DNA of 54,998 bases from an uncultured Pirellulaceae bacterium (GTDB lineage Bacteria; Planctomycetota; Planctomycetia; Pirellulales; Pirellulaceae): the NCBI GenBank assembly GCA_938082855.1, contig CALKCC010000105.1:1-54998 (forward strand). The letters are read 5' to 3'. The notes beneath the pieces are model-generated. The model saw only the letters and a list, made by a program, of their open reading frames with translations. It made no database searches and was not told the DNA's origin. Positions 9,944 through 17,194 of the stretch are shown here, in pieces. The translations under genes were made by a program, and so were the position numbers. Each line of letters begins with the position of its first letter. Position 1 is the stretch's first letter.

Positions 9944-10909
9944 CTATTTCAGCAATAAATGCACAGAGGAAGCCGGGACACAGTTTCGAAATACCATTTG
10001 CAGGTTTTTCTGTTCCTCAGGTGTCTGGGTGTAGTAAATAGACTGTGTGCTCGACACAATCCCAACCACTTCACCTCGGCTATTGAAAATCGGCGATCCA
10101 CTGGAGCCCTTGGCAAATTCTGCCGTAATGTACAGACGTTTCGCAGATCCATTCGGTGTGTGCATCATTGCATTTCGAGAGACAACCCCTTTGGTCAGAG
10201 TGTAAAAACGACTCACTGGGTGGCTGATGGCATAAACGTCTTCTCCTGGAATCGCTCGATCTGCAATCTTCGCTGGAGTTAACTTCTCACCGTCAGGCAG
10301 CTCGAGCTGGAGAATGGCAATGTCGTTCAGCTTGTTCGCCGCCAGGATCTCCTTGACGACATACACATTTCCATTGGCGGCAGTTGCAACCAGTGCTCGC
10401 TCGTCAGGTTGCACTCCCTCGACCACGTGATGGTTGGTGACAATGGCTCCATCTGCAGTGATGGCAAAGGCTCCTGCACTTCGATCATGCCAGCGAGTGC
10501 AACGGCCGCACTTATATACTTTAGAAAGGACAAGAACCGAAGGAGCAACCGCAGGATAGACCTCGTACGAAGCCAGTTCCGAACTCTTAAGCTTAGGGAT
10601 TTTTAGTTTGGTCTGAGCTCGTTTAATCTGCTCTTCAAAATCACCAAGTAAAGACTCTTCAGGATTGGGTAATAGCAACTCGGCTTTTTTACTGATCAGT
10701 TGTTTAATTGCTCGGTCATCGACGACATCGGAAATCAGCCCCGAGCCATTACCGTCGGCCGCGAGCACAGTGTTTGTGTTTGCTAGACGATGTAGCAAGT
10801 CTTGACCATGAACGGAAGAAGCCATCAACATGCAGCTCAACAAGCCAGATATGCTTGTCAACAAAATCCAGCGGTATGATTGATTCTTGGCTATTTGGGA
10901 ACTGAGCAT
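9944..10909 (-). CDS. exported trypsin-like serine protease (HtrA/DegP-like, no PDZ)
   Basis: Started at the ATG at 10909 this is a 321-aa protein with a signal peptide (RWILLTSISGLLSCMLMASSVHGQ). That start has AAAGGG six bases upstream; two upstream ATGs at 10945 and 10924 lack this and would lengthen the polar leader. The catalytic triad is visible: His 161 in TNHHVVEG, Asp 196 in LNDIAIL and Ser 270 in KGSSGSPIF. Before the protease domain lies a helical segment and a CGRC pair (residues 134, 137) that could form a disulfide or bind metal. No PDZ domain follows the protease domain, unlike DegP. Likely a periplasmic quality-control or processing protease. The stop at 9944 faces octamer array A1. 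Confidence 0.88.
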   Translation of the reverse strand: MLSSQIAKNQSYRWILLTSISGLLSCMLMASSVHGQDLLHRLANTNTVLAADGNGSGLISDVVDDRAIKQLISKKAELLLPNPEESLLGDFEEQIKRAQTKLKIPKLKSSELASYEVYPAVAPSVLVLSKVYKCGRCTRWHDRSAGAFAITADGAIVTNHHVVEGVQPDERALVATAANGNVYVVKEILAANKLNDIAILQLELPDGEKLTPAKIADRAIPGEDVYAISHPVSRFYTLTKGVVSRNAMMHTPNGSAKRLYITAEFAKGSSGSPIFNSRGEVVGIVSSTQSIYYTQTPEEQKNLQMVFRNCVPASSVHLLLK

Positions 10910-10965
10910 GCTTCGCCCTTTCATCGGGATCAAACCCATGAGCATTATTTGGATGTAACCGGTAT

Positions 10966-10995
10966 GGTTTTAATCACGTATCAACGTGGTAAACC
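10966..10995. other. imperfect hairpin in the protease-tRNA interval
   Basis: GGTTT-CACGT and ACGTG-AAACC form a two-part stem around an ATCA loop with small internal bulges, followed on the plus strand by CTTTTG. It could sit in the protease 5' untranslated region (minus strand) or be a DNA site. Role unknown. Confidence 0.35.
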
Positions 10996-11130
10996 TTTTG
11001 TGTTGACCTATTAGACCATAAATCGCCAAGAACGGATTTATCTAAGTGCCGCTTTGCTTTAGTGGCTGACCTCATAGCAACGCAAGGATCTTCGTTGAAC
11101 TTAGAAATAGGACAGCGAAAAAGACCAGCG

Positions 11131-11176
11131 AAAAAGAAAAGCTCCTGCAAACCCATGAAGGTTCGATGGAGCTTTT
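11131..11176 (-). terminator. intrinsic terminator after tRNA-Arg
   Basis: Read on the minus strand, AAAAAGCTCC pairs with GGAGCTTTT across a 24-base loop, and the 3' arm runs on into CTTTTT. It lies 7 bases after the tRNA 3' end and fits a factor-independent terminator for it. Confidence 0.75.
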
Positions 11177-11183
11177 TGTGGAG

Positions 11184-11257
11184 TACATCCGGAGGGATTC
11201 GAACCCCCAACCCTCGGTTCCGAAGACCGATGCTCTATCCAGTTGAGCTACGGATGC
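11184..11257 (-). tRNA. tRNA-Arg (anticodon TCG)
   Basis: The minus strand folds into a full 74-base cloverleaf. The acceptor stem GCATCCG/CGGATGT has a G.U first pair and discriminator A. The D-arm stem is GCTC/GAGC, the anticodon stem TCGGT/ACCGA has loop CTTCGGA giving anticodon TCG, which reads CGA and other CGN arginine codons, the variable loop has 5 bases, and the T-arm is GGGGG-TTCGAAT-CCCTC. The CCA end is not encoded. It follows the cyclophilin gene by 59 bases on the same strand and has its own terminator. Confidence 0.97.
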
Positions 11258-11316
11258 ATGTGTGAATCAGTTGTAAAAATATCAGTAACTGACGTAATGT
11301 CAAGAGTGGGTAAGCA

Positions 11317-12465
11317 TTAGTTGGTAACGCGTCGTGGGACATAGGCGTGATCACGCTTGCGTAGCACTTCCGCTTTGATAATCTTGTCGGGCTGCACCTT
11401 AGGGTCTGGCTTCTCTGGATTGATTTTTGTGATCTCTTTGACAATATCCAAACCTTTAATCACTCGACCAAAACACGTGTGCTTTCCATTTAGATTTGCG
11501 GTAGGCCGAAAGGTAATGAAGAACTGAGAGCCTCCGGTGTTAGGTCCACCATGTGCCATCCCCAGCGAACCGGCAAAGAAATTGCGGTAATCATTTCGCG
11601 TTAGACATTCGCAATAAATTCGATATCCCGGTCCACCCGTTCCATCGCCTTTCGGGCATCCGGTCTGAGCCATAAAGTTCTGCAGGACACGATGGAATTT
11701 CAGCCCGTCGTAATACCCCTGCTCGACTAGGTTGATAAAGTTCCCGACCGTTTCCGGAGCTTCATTTTCGTAGAGTTCAATATCAACTTCCCCCTTGCTC
11801 GTGGTCAGTCGCACGCGGGGTAAATCATCAGCTTCTACTTCGGCTGTACGAAGTTTGGATTCAGTCTCCCATAGCTTGGCATAGCCTTTCTTGATTTCGC
11901 CGTAGTAGTTTCTTCCCATTTGAGAAATTTCGCCTACCTGTTCAGCTCGTACAAATGCCTTTTCAGCTTCTGCAAATTTGTGGTTGGCGAATTGGGAGAT
12001 GCCGATCATGTCGTGCAGCTTGCGTTCCGTACTCCCCGCTTCAAGCATGGTGACACTTATATGCTCACACGTTTGGTAGTCATCAGCCAGCAAAGCTTCC
12101 CCTGCCAGTTCGATCAACATTCGTATTAACGCTCGGTCACGCGTTTGAGGATCTTCCACATAAGCAGCCAATGCAGCAGAACGTAATTCAGGGAACAGGA
12201 CATCCCCTTTGGAAACGATCTCATCCCATTGTTTTCGAATGGCCGGGATTTGCGACGGTTTGGCGCTGTTGAACTCAGAACGCAATTGTTGCAGATCTTT
12301 AAGCATCTGCTTCCATTCGTTCAGCTTTGCTTCATAGGCTGTGCGTGCCGGGCCGGCCTCTTCCTGCTGGAGGGCTGTAGCGGATACGTTAGGGCTGGCA
12401 AACGTCAACAAGGCTAAGCTTGCCAAGGTTGCAAGGAAACAACTAAGGAAGAATCGATTTTTCAT
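11317..12465 (-). CDS. exported cyclophilin-type peptidyl-prolyl isomerase
   Basis: A 382-aa protein with a signal peptide (MKNRFFLSCFLATLASLALLTFASPNVSA). Residues about 30-210 are a helical, TPR-like stretch (for example AYEAKLNEWKQMLKDLQQLR and HKFAEAEKAFVRAEQVG). The C-terminal cyclophilin domain from about residue 215 shows GEVDIELYENEAPETVGNF, FHRVLQNFMAQTGCP with the catalytic Arg, GSLGMAHGGPNTGGSQFFIT and HTCFGRVIKG. Cyclophilins isomerise Xaa-Pro bonds and assist folding, here outside the cytoplasm. The helical N-terminal half probably provides a dimer or client platform. The gene is upstream of tRNA-Arg on the same strand. Confidence 0.93.
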   Translation of the reverse strand: MKNRFFLSCFLATLASLALLTFASPNVSATALQQEEAGPARTAYEAKLNEWKQMLKDLQQLRSEFNSAKPSQIPAIRKQWDEIVSKGDVLFPELRSAALAAYVEDPQTRDRALIRMLIELAGEALLADDYQTCEHISVTMLEAGSTERKLHDMIGISQFANHKFAEAEKAFVRAEQVGEISQMGRNYYGEIKKGYAKLWETESKLRTAEVEADDLPRVRLTTSKGEVDIELYENEAPETVGNFINLVEQGYYDGLKFHRVLQNFMAQTGCPKGDGTGGPGYRIYCECLTRNDYRNFFAGSLGMAHGGPNTGGSQFFITFRPTANLNGKHTCFGRVIKGLDIVKEITKINPEKPDPKVQPDKIIKAEVLRKRDHAYVPRRVTN

Positions 12466-12678
12466 GGTCGACCTGAGTAACTACTAAAACACAATAATTG
12501 GAGTGATTTACTTTCTAAAGCCTAGCACTTTTTCGGTAGTGGGCAGGCAGTTGTTATACGAACAAACGGAAGTCTTGCCCATAGGACCGTCATCATCGCT
12601 ACGTCTGGAATATCTTACGTAGTGAATCGTCAATTGGGTCACTACCCAGTTAGAGATTCAGTGGCTAGGCTGAACAGC

Positions 12679-13335
12679 ATGAATCGTCGCCATAAAAAGA
12701 CAAACCGAGACCGCCGAGCTAAAGGGGCAAAAGAGTCTGCCTCTCAAACCAAATTGAGAATCATTGGTGGCCGATTGGGAGGTCGCCAAATTCAATACAG
12801 CGGAGACCAACGTACGCGCCCGATGAAAAACCGAGTACGCGAGGCGATGTTCAATCTGGTTGGCCCCTGGGTAAAAGCTACATACACCATCGATCTGTTT
12901 GCCGGCACCGGTGCGGTGGGACTCGAGTCTGTGAGCCGCGGGTCCATTGGAGCCACGCTGGTGGAAAAACACTTCCCGACCGCTCGAATAATACAGGACA
13001 ATGTTCGTAGTCTCGGAATTGATTCGACCGTAGACGTTGTCTCGGGCGATGCATTTCATTGGCTCGATCATCGCATGGAAACGCAATTTAATCCGCCGGA
13101 AGGCGTCCCCTGGACCATGTTCTTTTGCCCGCCGTATGACTTTTTCATTGAACGCCAAGAAGAGATGTTGCGGATGATTCGAATCATGATGGAACGCGCT
13201 CCGCAGGGTAGTCATGTCATCGTGGAAAGCGATACGCGCTTTAGTCACGAATTGCTGCCAGACCCGGAATCATGGGACGAGCGACAATATCCCCCTGCCG
13301 TGTTGATGCTGAAACAGAATCAGTTAACCAGTTAA
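12679..13335 (+). CDS. rsmD: RsmD-family 16S rRNA (guanine-N2) methyltransferase, variant catalytic motif
   Basis: The 219-aa protein follows the RsmD pattern: LRIIGGRLGGRQI, TRPMKNRVREAMFN, the SAM-binding DLFAGTGAVGLESVSRG (about residues 72-88), a VVSGDAFHWL segment and PYDFF near 150. RsmD methylates G966 of 16S rRNA. The usual catalytic (D/N)PP(F/Y) is here CPPY, so the acidic or amide residue is Cys. I chose the ATG at 12679 rather than a GTG at 12622 because the conserved part starts soon after it and neither has a strong ribosome binding site. The last four codons (QLTS) and the TAA stop are repeat DNA from array A2, so the native C-terminus may have been replaced. Confidence 0.88.
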   Translation: MNRRHKKTNRDRRAKGAKESASQTKLRIIGGRLGGRQIQYSGDQRTRPMKNRVREAMFNLVGPWVKATYTIDLFAGTGAVGLESVSRGSIGATLVEKHFPTARIIQDNVRSLGIDSTVDVVSGDAFHWLDHRMETQFNPPEGVPWTMFFCPPYDFFIERQEEMLRMIRIMMERAPQGSHVIVESDTRFSHELLPDPESWDERQYPPAVLMLKQNQLTS

Positions 13336-13445
13336 CCAGTTAACCATTTAGCCATTTAGCCATTTAGACAATTAGACAATTAGACGGTTGGGCAGTTAGA
13401 CGGTTGGGCAGTTAGACGGTTGGGCAGTTTTTACAATTGGGCTGT
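13321..13445 (+). repeat. octamer array A2
   Basis: TTAACCAG units overlap the last codons of the rsmD-like gene, then TTAACCAT, TTAGCCAT (two), TTAGACAA (two) and alternating TTAGACGG/TTGGGCAG units, ending in TTTTTACAATTGGGC. Decayed units (for example CAATTAGGCAATTTGG) continue to about 13515. The rest of the gap to 13648 holds only the candidate cold-shock promoter and leader. Confidence 0.93.
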
Positions 13446-13530
13446 TTAGAAGGTAGATAAACGGTCCAATTAGGCAATTTGGAGGCTCGATAATTCGCCC
13501 AATTTTTATGGTTAAAAAAGCAAATAAATA

Positions 13531-13558
13531 TTTGCATTTGTCCGCTACGACTTACAAT
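13531..13558 (+). promoter_or_regulatory. candidate promoter of the cold-shock gene
   Basis: TTTGCA (13531-13536) and TACAAT (13553-13558), 16 bases apart, resemble sigma70 -35/-10 boxes and lie in an AT-rich stretch about 90 bases before the cold-shock start codon. The implied leader of roughly 85 bases fits the long untranslated leaders of cold-shock genes. Confidence 0.35.
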
Positions 13559-13648
13559 GCAATTTCACAGTTTTAGATACGGATAACAGAAAGAGTTTAT
13601 TTGTCCGGTCAAAAACAAATTTTTAAAGATGAGAAAGAGAAGAGAAGC

Positions 13649-13852
13649 ATGCCCCAAGGCAAGATTAAACGACTAGTAGCAGATCGCGGATTTGGATTTA
13701 TTGAAACTGATGGAAATGACGATCTGTTTTTCCACCTGAGCGCTTTAGACGAAGGCGTTAGCTTTGAAGAGTTGGCAGAAGGCGACGTATTGGAATACGA
13801 AGTCGGTGAAACTCCAAAAGGCAAACGTGCTGAAAACGTTCGCAAAGCCTAA
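13649..13852 (+). CDS. cold-shock domain protein (CspA family)
   Basis: A 67-aa single cold-shock domain. The RNA-binding motifs are RGFGFIE (RNP1, about residues 14-20) and DLFFHLSAL (RNP2, about 25-33), with the typical end VLEYEVGETPKGKRAENV. Cold-shock proteins bind single-stranded RNA/DNA and melt mRNA structure. The ATG at 13649 is chosen because GAGAAGAGAAG lies just upstream and MPQGKIKRL matches family N-termini; the frame extends 16 codons upstream to a TTG. A perfect hairpin follows the stop. Confidence 0.95.
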   Translation: MPQGKIKRLVADRGFGFIETDGNDDLFFHLSALDEGVSFEELAEGDVLEYEVGETPKGKRAENVRKA

Positions 13853-13872
13853 CCAATATTTAACACTAACTC

Positions 13873-13898
13873 ACTCGTTCCTCTGATTGGGAACGAGT
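13873..13898 (+). terminator. hairpin terminator after the cold-shock gene
   Basis: ACTCGTTCC and GGAACGAGT form a perfect 9-bp stem with an 8-base loop 20 bases after the stop; AAGTTTAGTTTG follows. Position and stem favour a transcription terminator. Confidence 0.7.
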
Positions 13899-13923
13899 AA
13901 GTTTAGTTTGTCTCCAAGGTGAG

Positions 13924-14061
13924 CACTGTTATAGAGCCCATGCTCATTGACAGTGAAACTTTCGAGACGGCATTCCGTGTTGGGACAATTCCAATACGGG
14001 CTAAGCCACTTATCCACTTGGCCATTGAATCAAGACTTTGGCAGTTTGGGTAAGTGGCTTA
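13924..14061 (+). promoter_or_regulatory. three consecutive hairpins upstream of ilvH
   Basis: The 318-base gap between the cold-shock gene and ilvH holds no gene. After the terminator there are three more inverted repeats: CACTGT/ACAGTG (13924-13929, 13950-13955), CCGTGTTGG/CCAATACGG (13975-13983, 13991-13999; one G.U pair) and TAAGCCACTTATCC/GGGTAAGTGGCTTA (14002-14015, 14048-14061; near perfect), the last followed by TTGTTTATA. This could be a structured leader or attenuator of ilvH-ilvC, or a small RNA. I see no leader peptide with branched-chain codons. Confidence 0.45.
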
Positions 14062-14170
14062 TTGTTTATAGGTTGAACTGCGAATGCTCCCACTTGTCGA
14101 GCTGAAAAACTCTGTCTAGGATGCATGTTTAACCGTTTTCTAAAGCTGTAAAGTAATAGCGAATACAACT

Positions 14171-14680
14171 ATGCGTCACGTAATCTCAGCCCTGGTACAG
14201 AACGTTCCCGGCGTGCTTGCTCACGTTTCCGGAATGCTCGCGTCCCGAGGGTTTAATATCGACTCATTGGCAGTCGGTGCGACCGAAGACCCGACTCTTT
14301 CCCGGATGACATTTGTCGTGGTTGGTGGTGATAGCGTGCTGGAACAAGTGGCAAAACAGCTTGAGAAAATTGTGACGGTGGTTCAGGTAACTGATATCAG
14401 TGCCTTTGCTCACGTCGAACGCGACCTAATGCTTGTCAAAATCAAAGCGGAGTCGGGAACGCAACGATCTGAGATTCGTGAATTGGTTGACATCTTCCGA
14501 GCGAAAATCGTGGATGTTGGTCAGTCCGAATTGATGGTTGAGATTTCCGGAAGGGAATCCAAATTGGAAGCATTTATCGAACGTGTTCGCCCCTTTGGTA
14601 TTTCAGCGTTGTCTCGTACCGGTCGAATCGCCTTGATCCGTAGTGATTCATTGGCTTCGACTGACGAAGGTGACGAATAA
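14171..14680 (+). CDS. ilvH: acetolactate synthase regulatory (small) subunit
   Basis: The small subunit activates acetolactate synthase and gives feedback inhibition by valine. The 169-aa protein has the N-terminal ACT domain (SALVQNVPGVLAHVSGMLAS, RGFNIDSLAVG) and the second ACT-like half (ERDLMLVKIKAE, RSEIRELVDIFRAKIVDVG). Length is typical. The start ATG at 14171 is exact for the family. It is followed after 82 bases by ilvC, so the two form a branched-chain amino acid unit. The catalytic subunit gene ilvB is not adjacent and not in the window. Confidence 0.95.
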   Translation: MRHVISALVQNVPGVLAHVSGMLASRGFNIDSLAVGATEDPTLSRMTFVVVGGDSVLEQVAKQLEKIVTVVQVTDISAFAHVERDLMLVKIKAESGTQRSEIRELVDIFRAKIVDVGQSELMVEISGRESKLEAFIERVRPFGISALSRTGRIALIRSDSLASTDEGDE

Positions 14681-14762
14681 TCTGAGCCGCTGATGCTCAG
14701 TGACTCTTAGATAGTAACAAGATCCCACATTAATATTTGTTTGTGAAAGAAGGTAACCTTCC

Positions 14763-15767
14763 ATGGCAGCCCAAATTTATTACGACAACGATGCTGATCT
14801 TTCCTTGTTGAAAGATAAGACAATCGCAATCCTCGGTTACGGCTCGCAAGGGCACGCTCAGGCTCAAAACCTGCGTGACAGCGGATGTAACGTGGTTATT
14901 GGTCAACGACCCGGAAGTGCAAATTATGACCTGGCAGTAAGCCACGGTTTTGAACCAGTTTCTCTGGCAGAAGCAACTCAACAGGGTGACTTGGTCAACG
15001 TCCTACTCCCCGATGAAGTCCAGGGTGACATCTACCGCGACCAAATCCGTGATAATCTGAGCGAAGGTAATATCCTGATGTGCTCGCACGGATTCAATAT
15101 CCACTTTGGACAGGTGAGTCCGCCGGCTGGCGTCGATGCTCTTCTTGTCGCTCCAAAGGGCCCAGGACATTTGGTTCGTGCCGAGTATGAAAAGGGTGGC
15201 GGCGTTCCAAGTTTGATCGCCTTGAGTGATGGTGCCAGTGAAGAAACTAAAGCCTTGGGCTTAGCTTATGCCAAAGGTATTGGTGGAACTCGCGGTGGAG
15301 TCATCGAAACTTCCTTCTCCGAAGAAACCGAAACAGACCTCTTCGGTGAACAGGTCGTGCTCTGTGGTGGTGTCAGCGAATTGGTGAAGATGGCTTTTGA
15401 GACTTTGGTCGAAGCTGGGTACCAACCTGAAATGGCTTACTTTGAATGTCTGCACGAATTGAAACTGATCGTGGACTTGTTCTACGAAGGTGGTATCAGC
15501 TACATGCGATACAGTGTTTCGAATACAGCAGAGTACGGTGACTATATGACCGGTCCTCGTATCATCACCGAGGAAACTCGAACTGAAATGCGTAAGGTAC
15601 TGAAAGAAATTCAGGAAGGCGTATTCGCCAAAAACTGGATTTTGGAAAACAAAGGCGGAGCGGCTAACTTTAAGAGCCGTCGCCGAATCGACAAAGACCA
15701 TGAACTGGAAATTGTCGGTCGCCGTCTGCGTAAGCTGATGACCTGGATTGATGCCAAAGAGTATTAA
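14763..15767 (+). CDS. ilvC: ketol-acid reductoisomerase
   Basis: IlvC converts 2-acetolactate to 2,3-dihydroxyisovalerate (and the isoleucine homologue) using NADPH and Mg. The 334-aa protein is a class I enzyme: nucleotide motif GYGSQGHAQ (residues 25-33), phosphate-contact RPGS (49-52), [33 protein letters not shown], and the metal-binding [14 protein letters not shown] and [17 protein letters not shown] at 14763 has GAAGG about 10 bases upstream (GAAAGAAGGTAACCTTCC). It lies behind ilvH and ends at a strong terminator. Confidence 0.98.
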   Translation: MAAQIYYDNDADLSLLKDKTIAILGYGSQGHAQAQNLRDSGCNVVIGQRPGSANYDLAVSHGFEPVSLAEATQQGDLVNVLLPDEVQGDIYRDQIRDNLSEGNILMCSHGFNIHFGQVSPPAGVDALLVAPKGPGHLVRAEYEKGGGVPSLIALSDGASEETKALGLAYAKGIGGTRGGVIETSFSEETETDLFGEQVVLCGGVSELVKMAFETLVEAGYQPEMAYFECLHELKLIVDLFYEGGISYMRYSVSNTAEYGDYMTGPRIITEETRTEMRKVLKEIQEGVFAKNWILENKGGAANFKSRRRIDKDHELEIVGRRLRKLMTWIDAKEY

Positions 15768-15790
15768 TCGAGAATACGCTGATGAAACAG

Positions 15791-15822
15791 AAAACGGAGT
15801 CTCCTAGAGGCTCCGTTTTTTC
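15791..15822 (+). terminator. intrinsic terminator after ilvC
   Basis: AACGGAG and CTCCGTT pair around a further short CTC/GAG stem, directly followed by TTTTTTC. It lies 24 bases after the ilvC stop and is a textbook factor-independent terminator. Confidence 0.9.
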
Positions 15823-15984
15823 TTGCGCTATGGACCAACGATGACTCTGCCGAAGTGACTTTTCGCACACTTAAGCTCTGCAGTCATATCAATCACGATG
15901 GATGCGTTCCTGAATATTTGATTCACAATTTCGGGAATCAGGGTTAATATTGAGGGATAGCTTTCAAGTAACGGGAACTCTCCA

Positions 15985-16671
15985 TTGACTGAATCGAAGT
16001 CTATTTCTAATTCGATAACATTACGGGTACTCGATGGTGTGGATCGAGGGCGAGTCTATCAAGACCTCGACCTGCCACTGACCATCGGACGCGAAGAAGG
16101 AAATGAAATCCAGCTTAACGATGAGCGGATTAGTCGCTTCCATGTCAAGCTGCAACAGGATCATGAACAAATCGTTCTGACGGATCTCGAAAGTACCAAC
16201 GGCACTAAAGTTAATGGCGAGGAAGTTCAAATACGGATTCTCCGATTTGGCGATCTAGTGTCTGTCGGTAGAAGTGTCTTGTTGTTTGGTTCACGCGAGC
16301 AGATCGCCAGCCGTCTTCATAGTATTCGAACGGGCGATTCGGTCGATGGCGATGGAGATAATACCGACGAGTCACTCTCTTCGAAGCCAGACTTAGGCTT
16401 CGAATTGAATTACGAAGACTCACGCGAAATCCAGGCAGCTCTCCATATTCTTGACCCGCCGGAGATTCCGCACCGGCTTTCACCAGGACAGGCAGCTCAA
16501 CTCGCCGAAGTCCTCGAATTTGTTCACAGTCGTCTACGCTCTCTGATGAACTCCGCCACCAAACTCGATGCCGATACGATGGCTCTGAATTATCGTAAAT
16601 GGCAAAGCCTGATCGACCTCCAATCCCGTATTGCTGAATACATTCGCAGCATCGGCGAACCGGAAGAATAG
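15985..16671 (+). CDS. FHA-domain protein
   Basis: A 228-aa protein with an N-terminal forkhead-associated domain, which binds phosphothreonine peptides. Core residues are present: LTIGRE (Gly35-Arg36), ISRFHVKL (Ser50, Arg51, His53) and LESTNGTKVNG (Asn72-Gly73). The TTG at 15985 is the only sensible start: an in-frame TAG at 15958-15960 closes the frame upstream and no ATG precedes the domain. The C-terminal half (about 130-228) is a separate acidic and helical region of unknown role. A partner kinase could be the one encoded at 48979. The gene ends just before octamer array A3. Confidence 0.9.
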   Translation: MTESKSISNSITLRVLDGVDRGRVYQDLDLPLTIGREEGNEIQLNDERISRFHVKLQQDHEQIVLTDLESTNGTKVNGEEVQIRILRFGDLVSVGRSVLLFGSREQIASRLHSIRTGDSVDGDGDNTDESLSSKPDLGFELNYEDSREIQAALHILDPPEIPHRLSPGQAAQLAEVLEFVHSRLRSLMNSATKLDADTMALNYRKWQSLIDLQSRIAEYIRSIGEPEE

Positions 16672-16676
16672 GAACG

Positions 16677-16810
16677 GTTAGCCACTTAACCATTTAACCA
16701 CTTAGCCATTTAACCAGTTGGCCATTGGCCATTGGACATTGGACATTGGACATTGGACATTGGACATTGGGCAGTTAAACAATTAGACAATTAGACAGTT
16801 AGACAATTGG
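16677..16810 (+). repeat. octamer array A3
   Basis: Units TTAGCCAC, TTAACCAT, TTAACCAC, TTAGCCAT, TTAACCAG, then 7-bp units TTGGCCA (two) and TTGGACA (six), TTGGGCAG, TTAAACAA and TTAGACAA/G. It starts 6 bases after the FHA gene stop. The switch between 8- and 7-bp units is clear here. Confidence 0.95.
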
Positions 16811-16976
16811 CAAGCCTGAATTACAGAGTAAGGGAGCTTGTCCGTCCCACCTTCGCCCGTTGGGCTTCGGTGGATAAACTCCGTCCTCAGCTACAAAAGT
16901 CATGCTTTAGAATCTGGGAGCTTGTCCGTCGTAGTCCGAAGGACGAAGTCGGATAGGCCGGACGGCCGAAGCCCCC
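16811..16976 (+). repeat. element B, copy 1
   Basis: A GC-richer block set between arrays A3 and A4. It contains GGGAGCTTGTCCGTC twice, CTTCGCCCGTTGGGCTTCGG, CTCCGTCCTCAGCTACA and a hairpin TCCGTCGTAGTCC-GAA-GGACGAAGTCGGA (10 of 13 pairs), then GGCCGGACGGCCGAAGCCCC. It is shared with 20857-21050 and 33365-33518. No coding capacity. Confidence 0.92.
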
Positions 16977-17106
16977 TAGCCATTTAACCATTTAGCCAGT
17001 TGGACATTGGACATTGGACATTGGCCAGTTAGACAGTTAGACAGTTAGACAGTTAGACAGTTAGACAGTTGGGCAATTGTCAGTTTTTGCAATTAGACAT
17101 TTAGGT
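16977..17106 (+). repeat. octamer array A4
   Basis: Units TTAACCAT, TTAGCCAG, TTGGACA (three), TTGGCCAG, TTAGACAG (five), TTGGGCAA, then TTGTCAGTTTTTGCAATTAG. It ends about 90 bases before the dnaE start. With A3 and element B it fills the 523-base gap in front of dnaE except for the last 88 bases, which hold only the dnaE leader. Confidence 0.94.
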
Positions 17107-17194
17107 AGATTGATGTCGATTTGTTCTTCGATTCTATCTGCTCTAAAATGAAACGAATCACAGGATTGCTCTTCAAATTTGACTTGGGAAAAGG

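Noticed and set aside
12658-13248. Long antisense open frame (196 codons) opposite the rsmD-like gene
   Set aside because: The plus strand encodes a clear methyltransferase; the antisense frame shows no motif or ribosome binding site.
14002-14061. T-box or leucine/valine leader peptide before ilvH
   Set aside because: No T-box sequence and no short frame rich in branched-chain codons is present.
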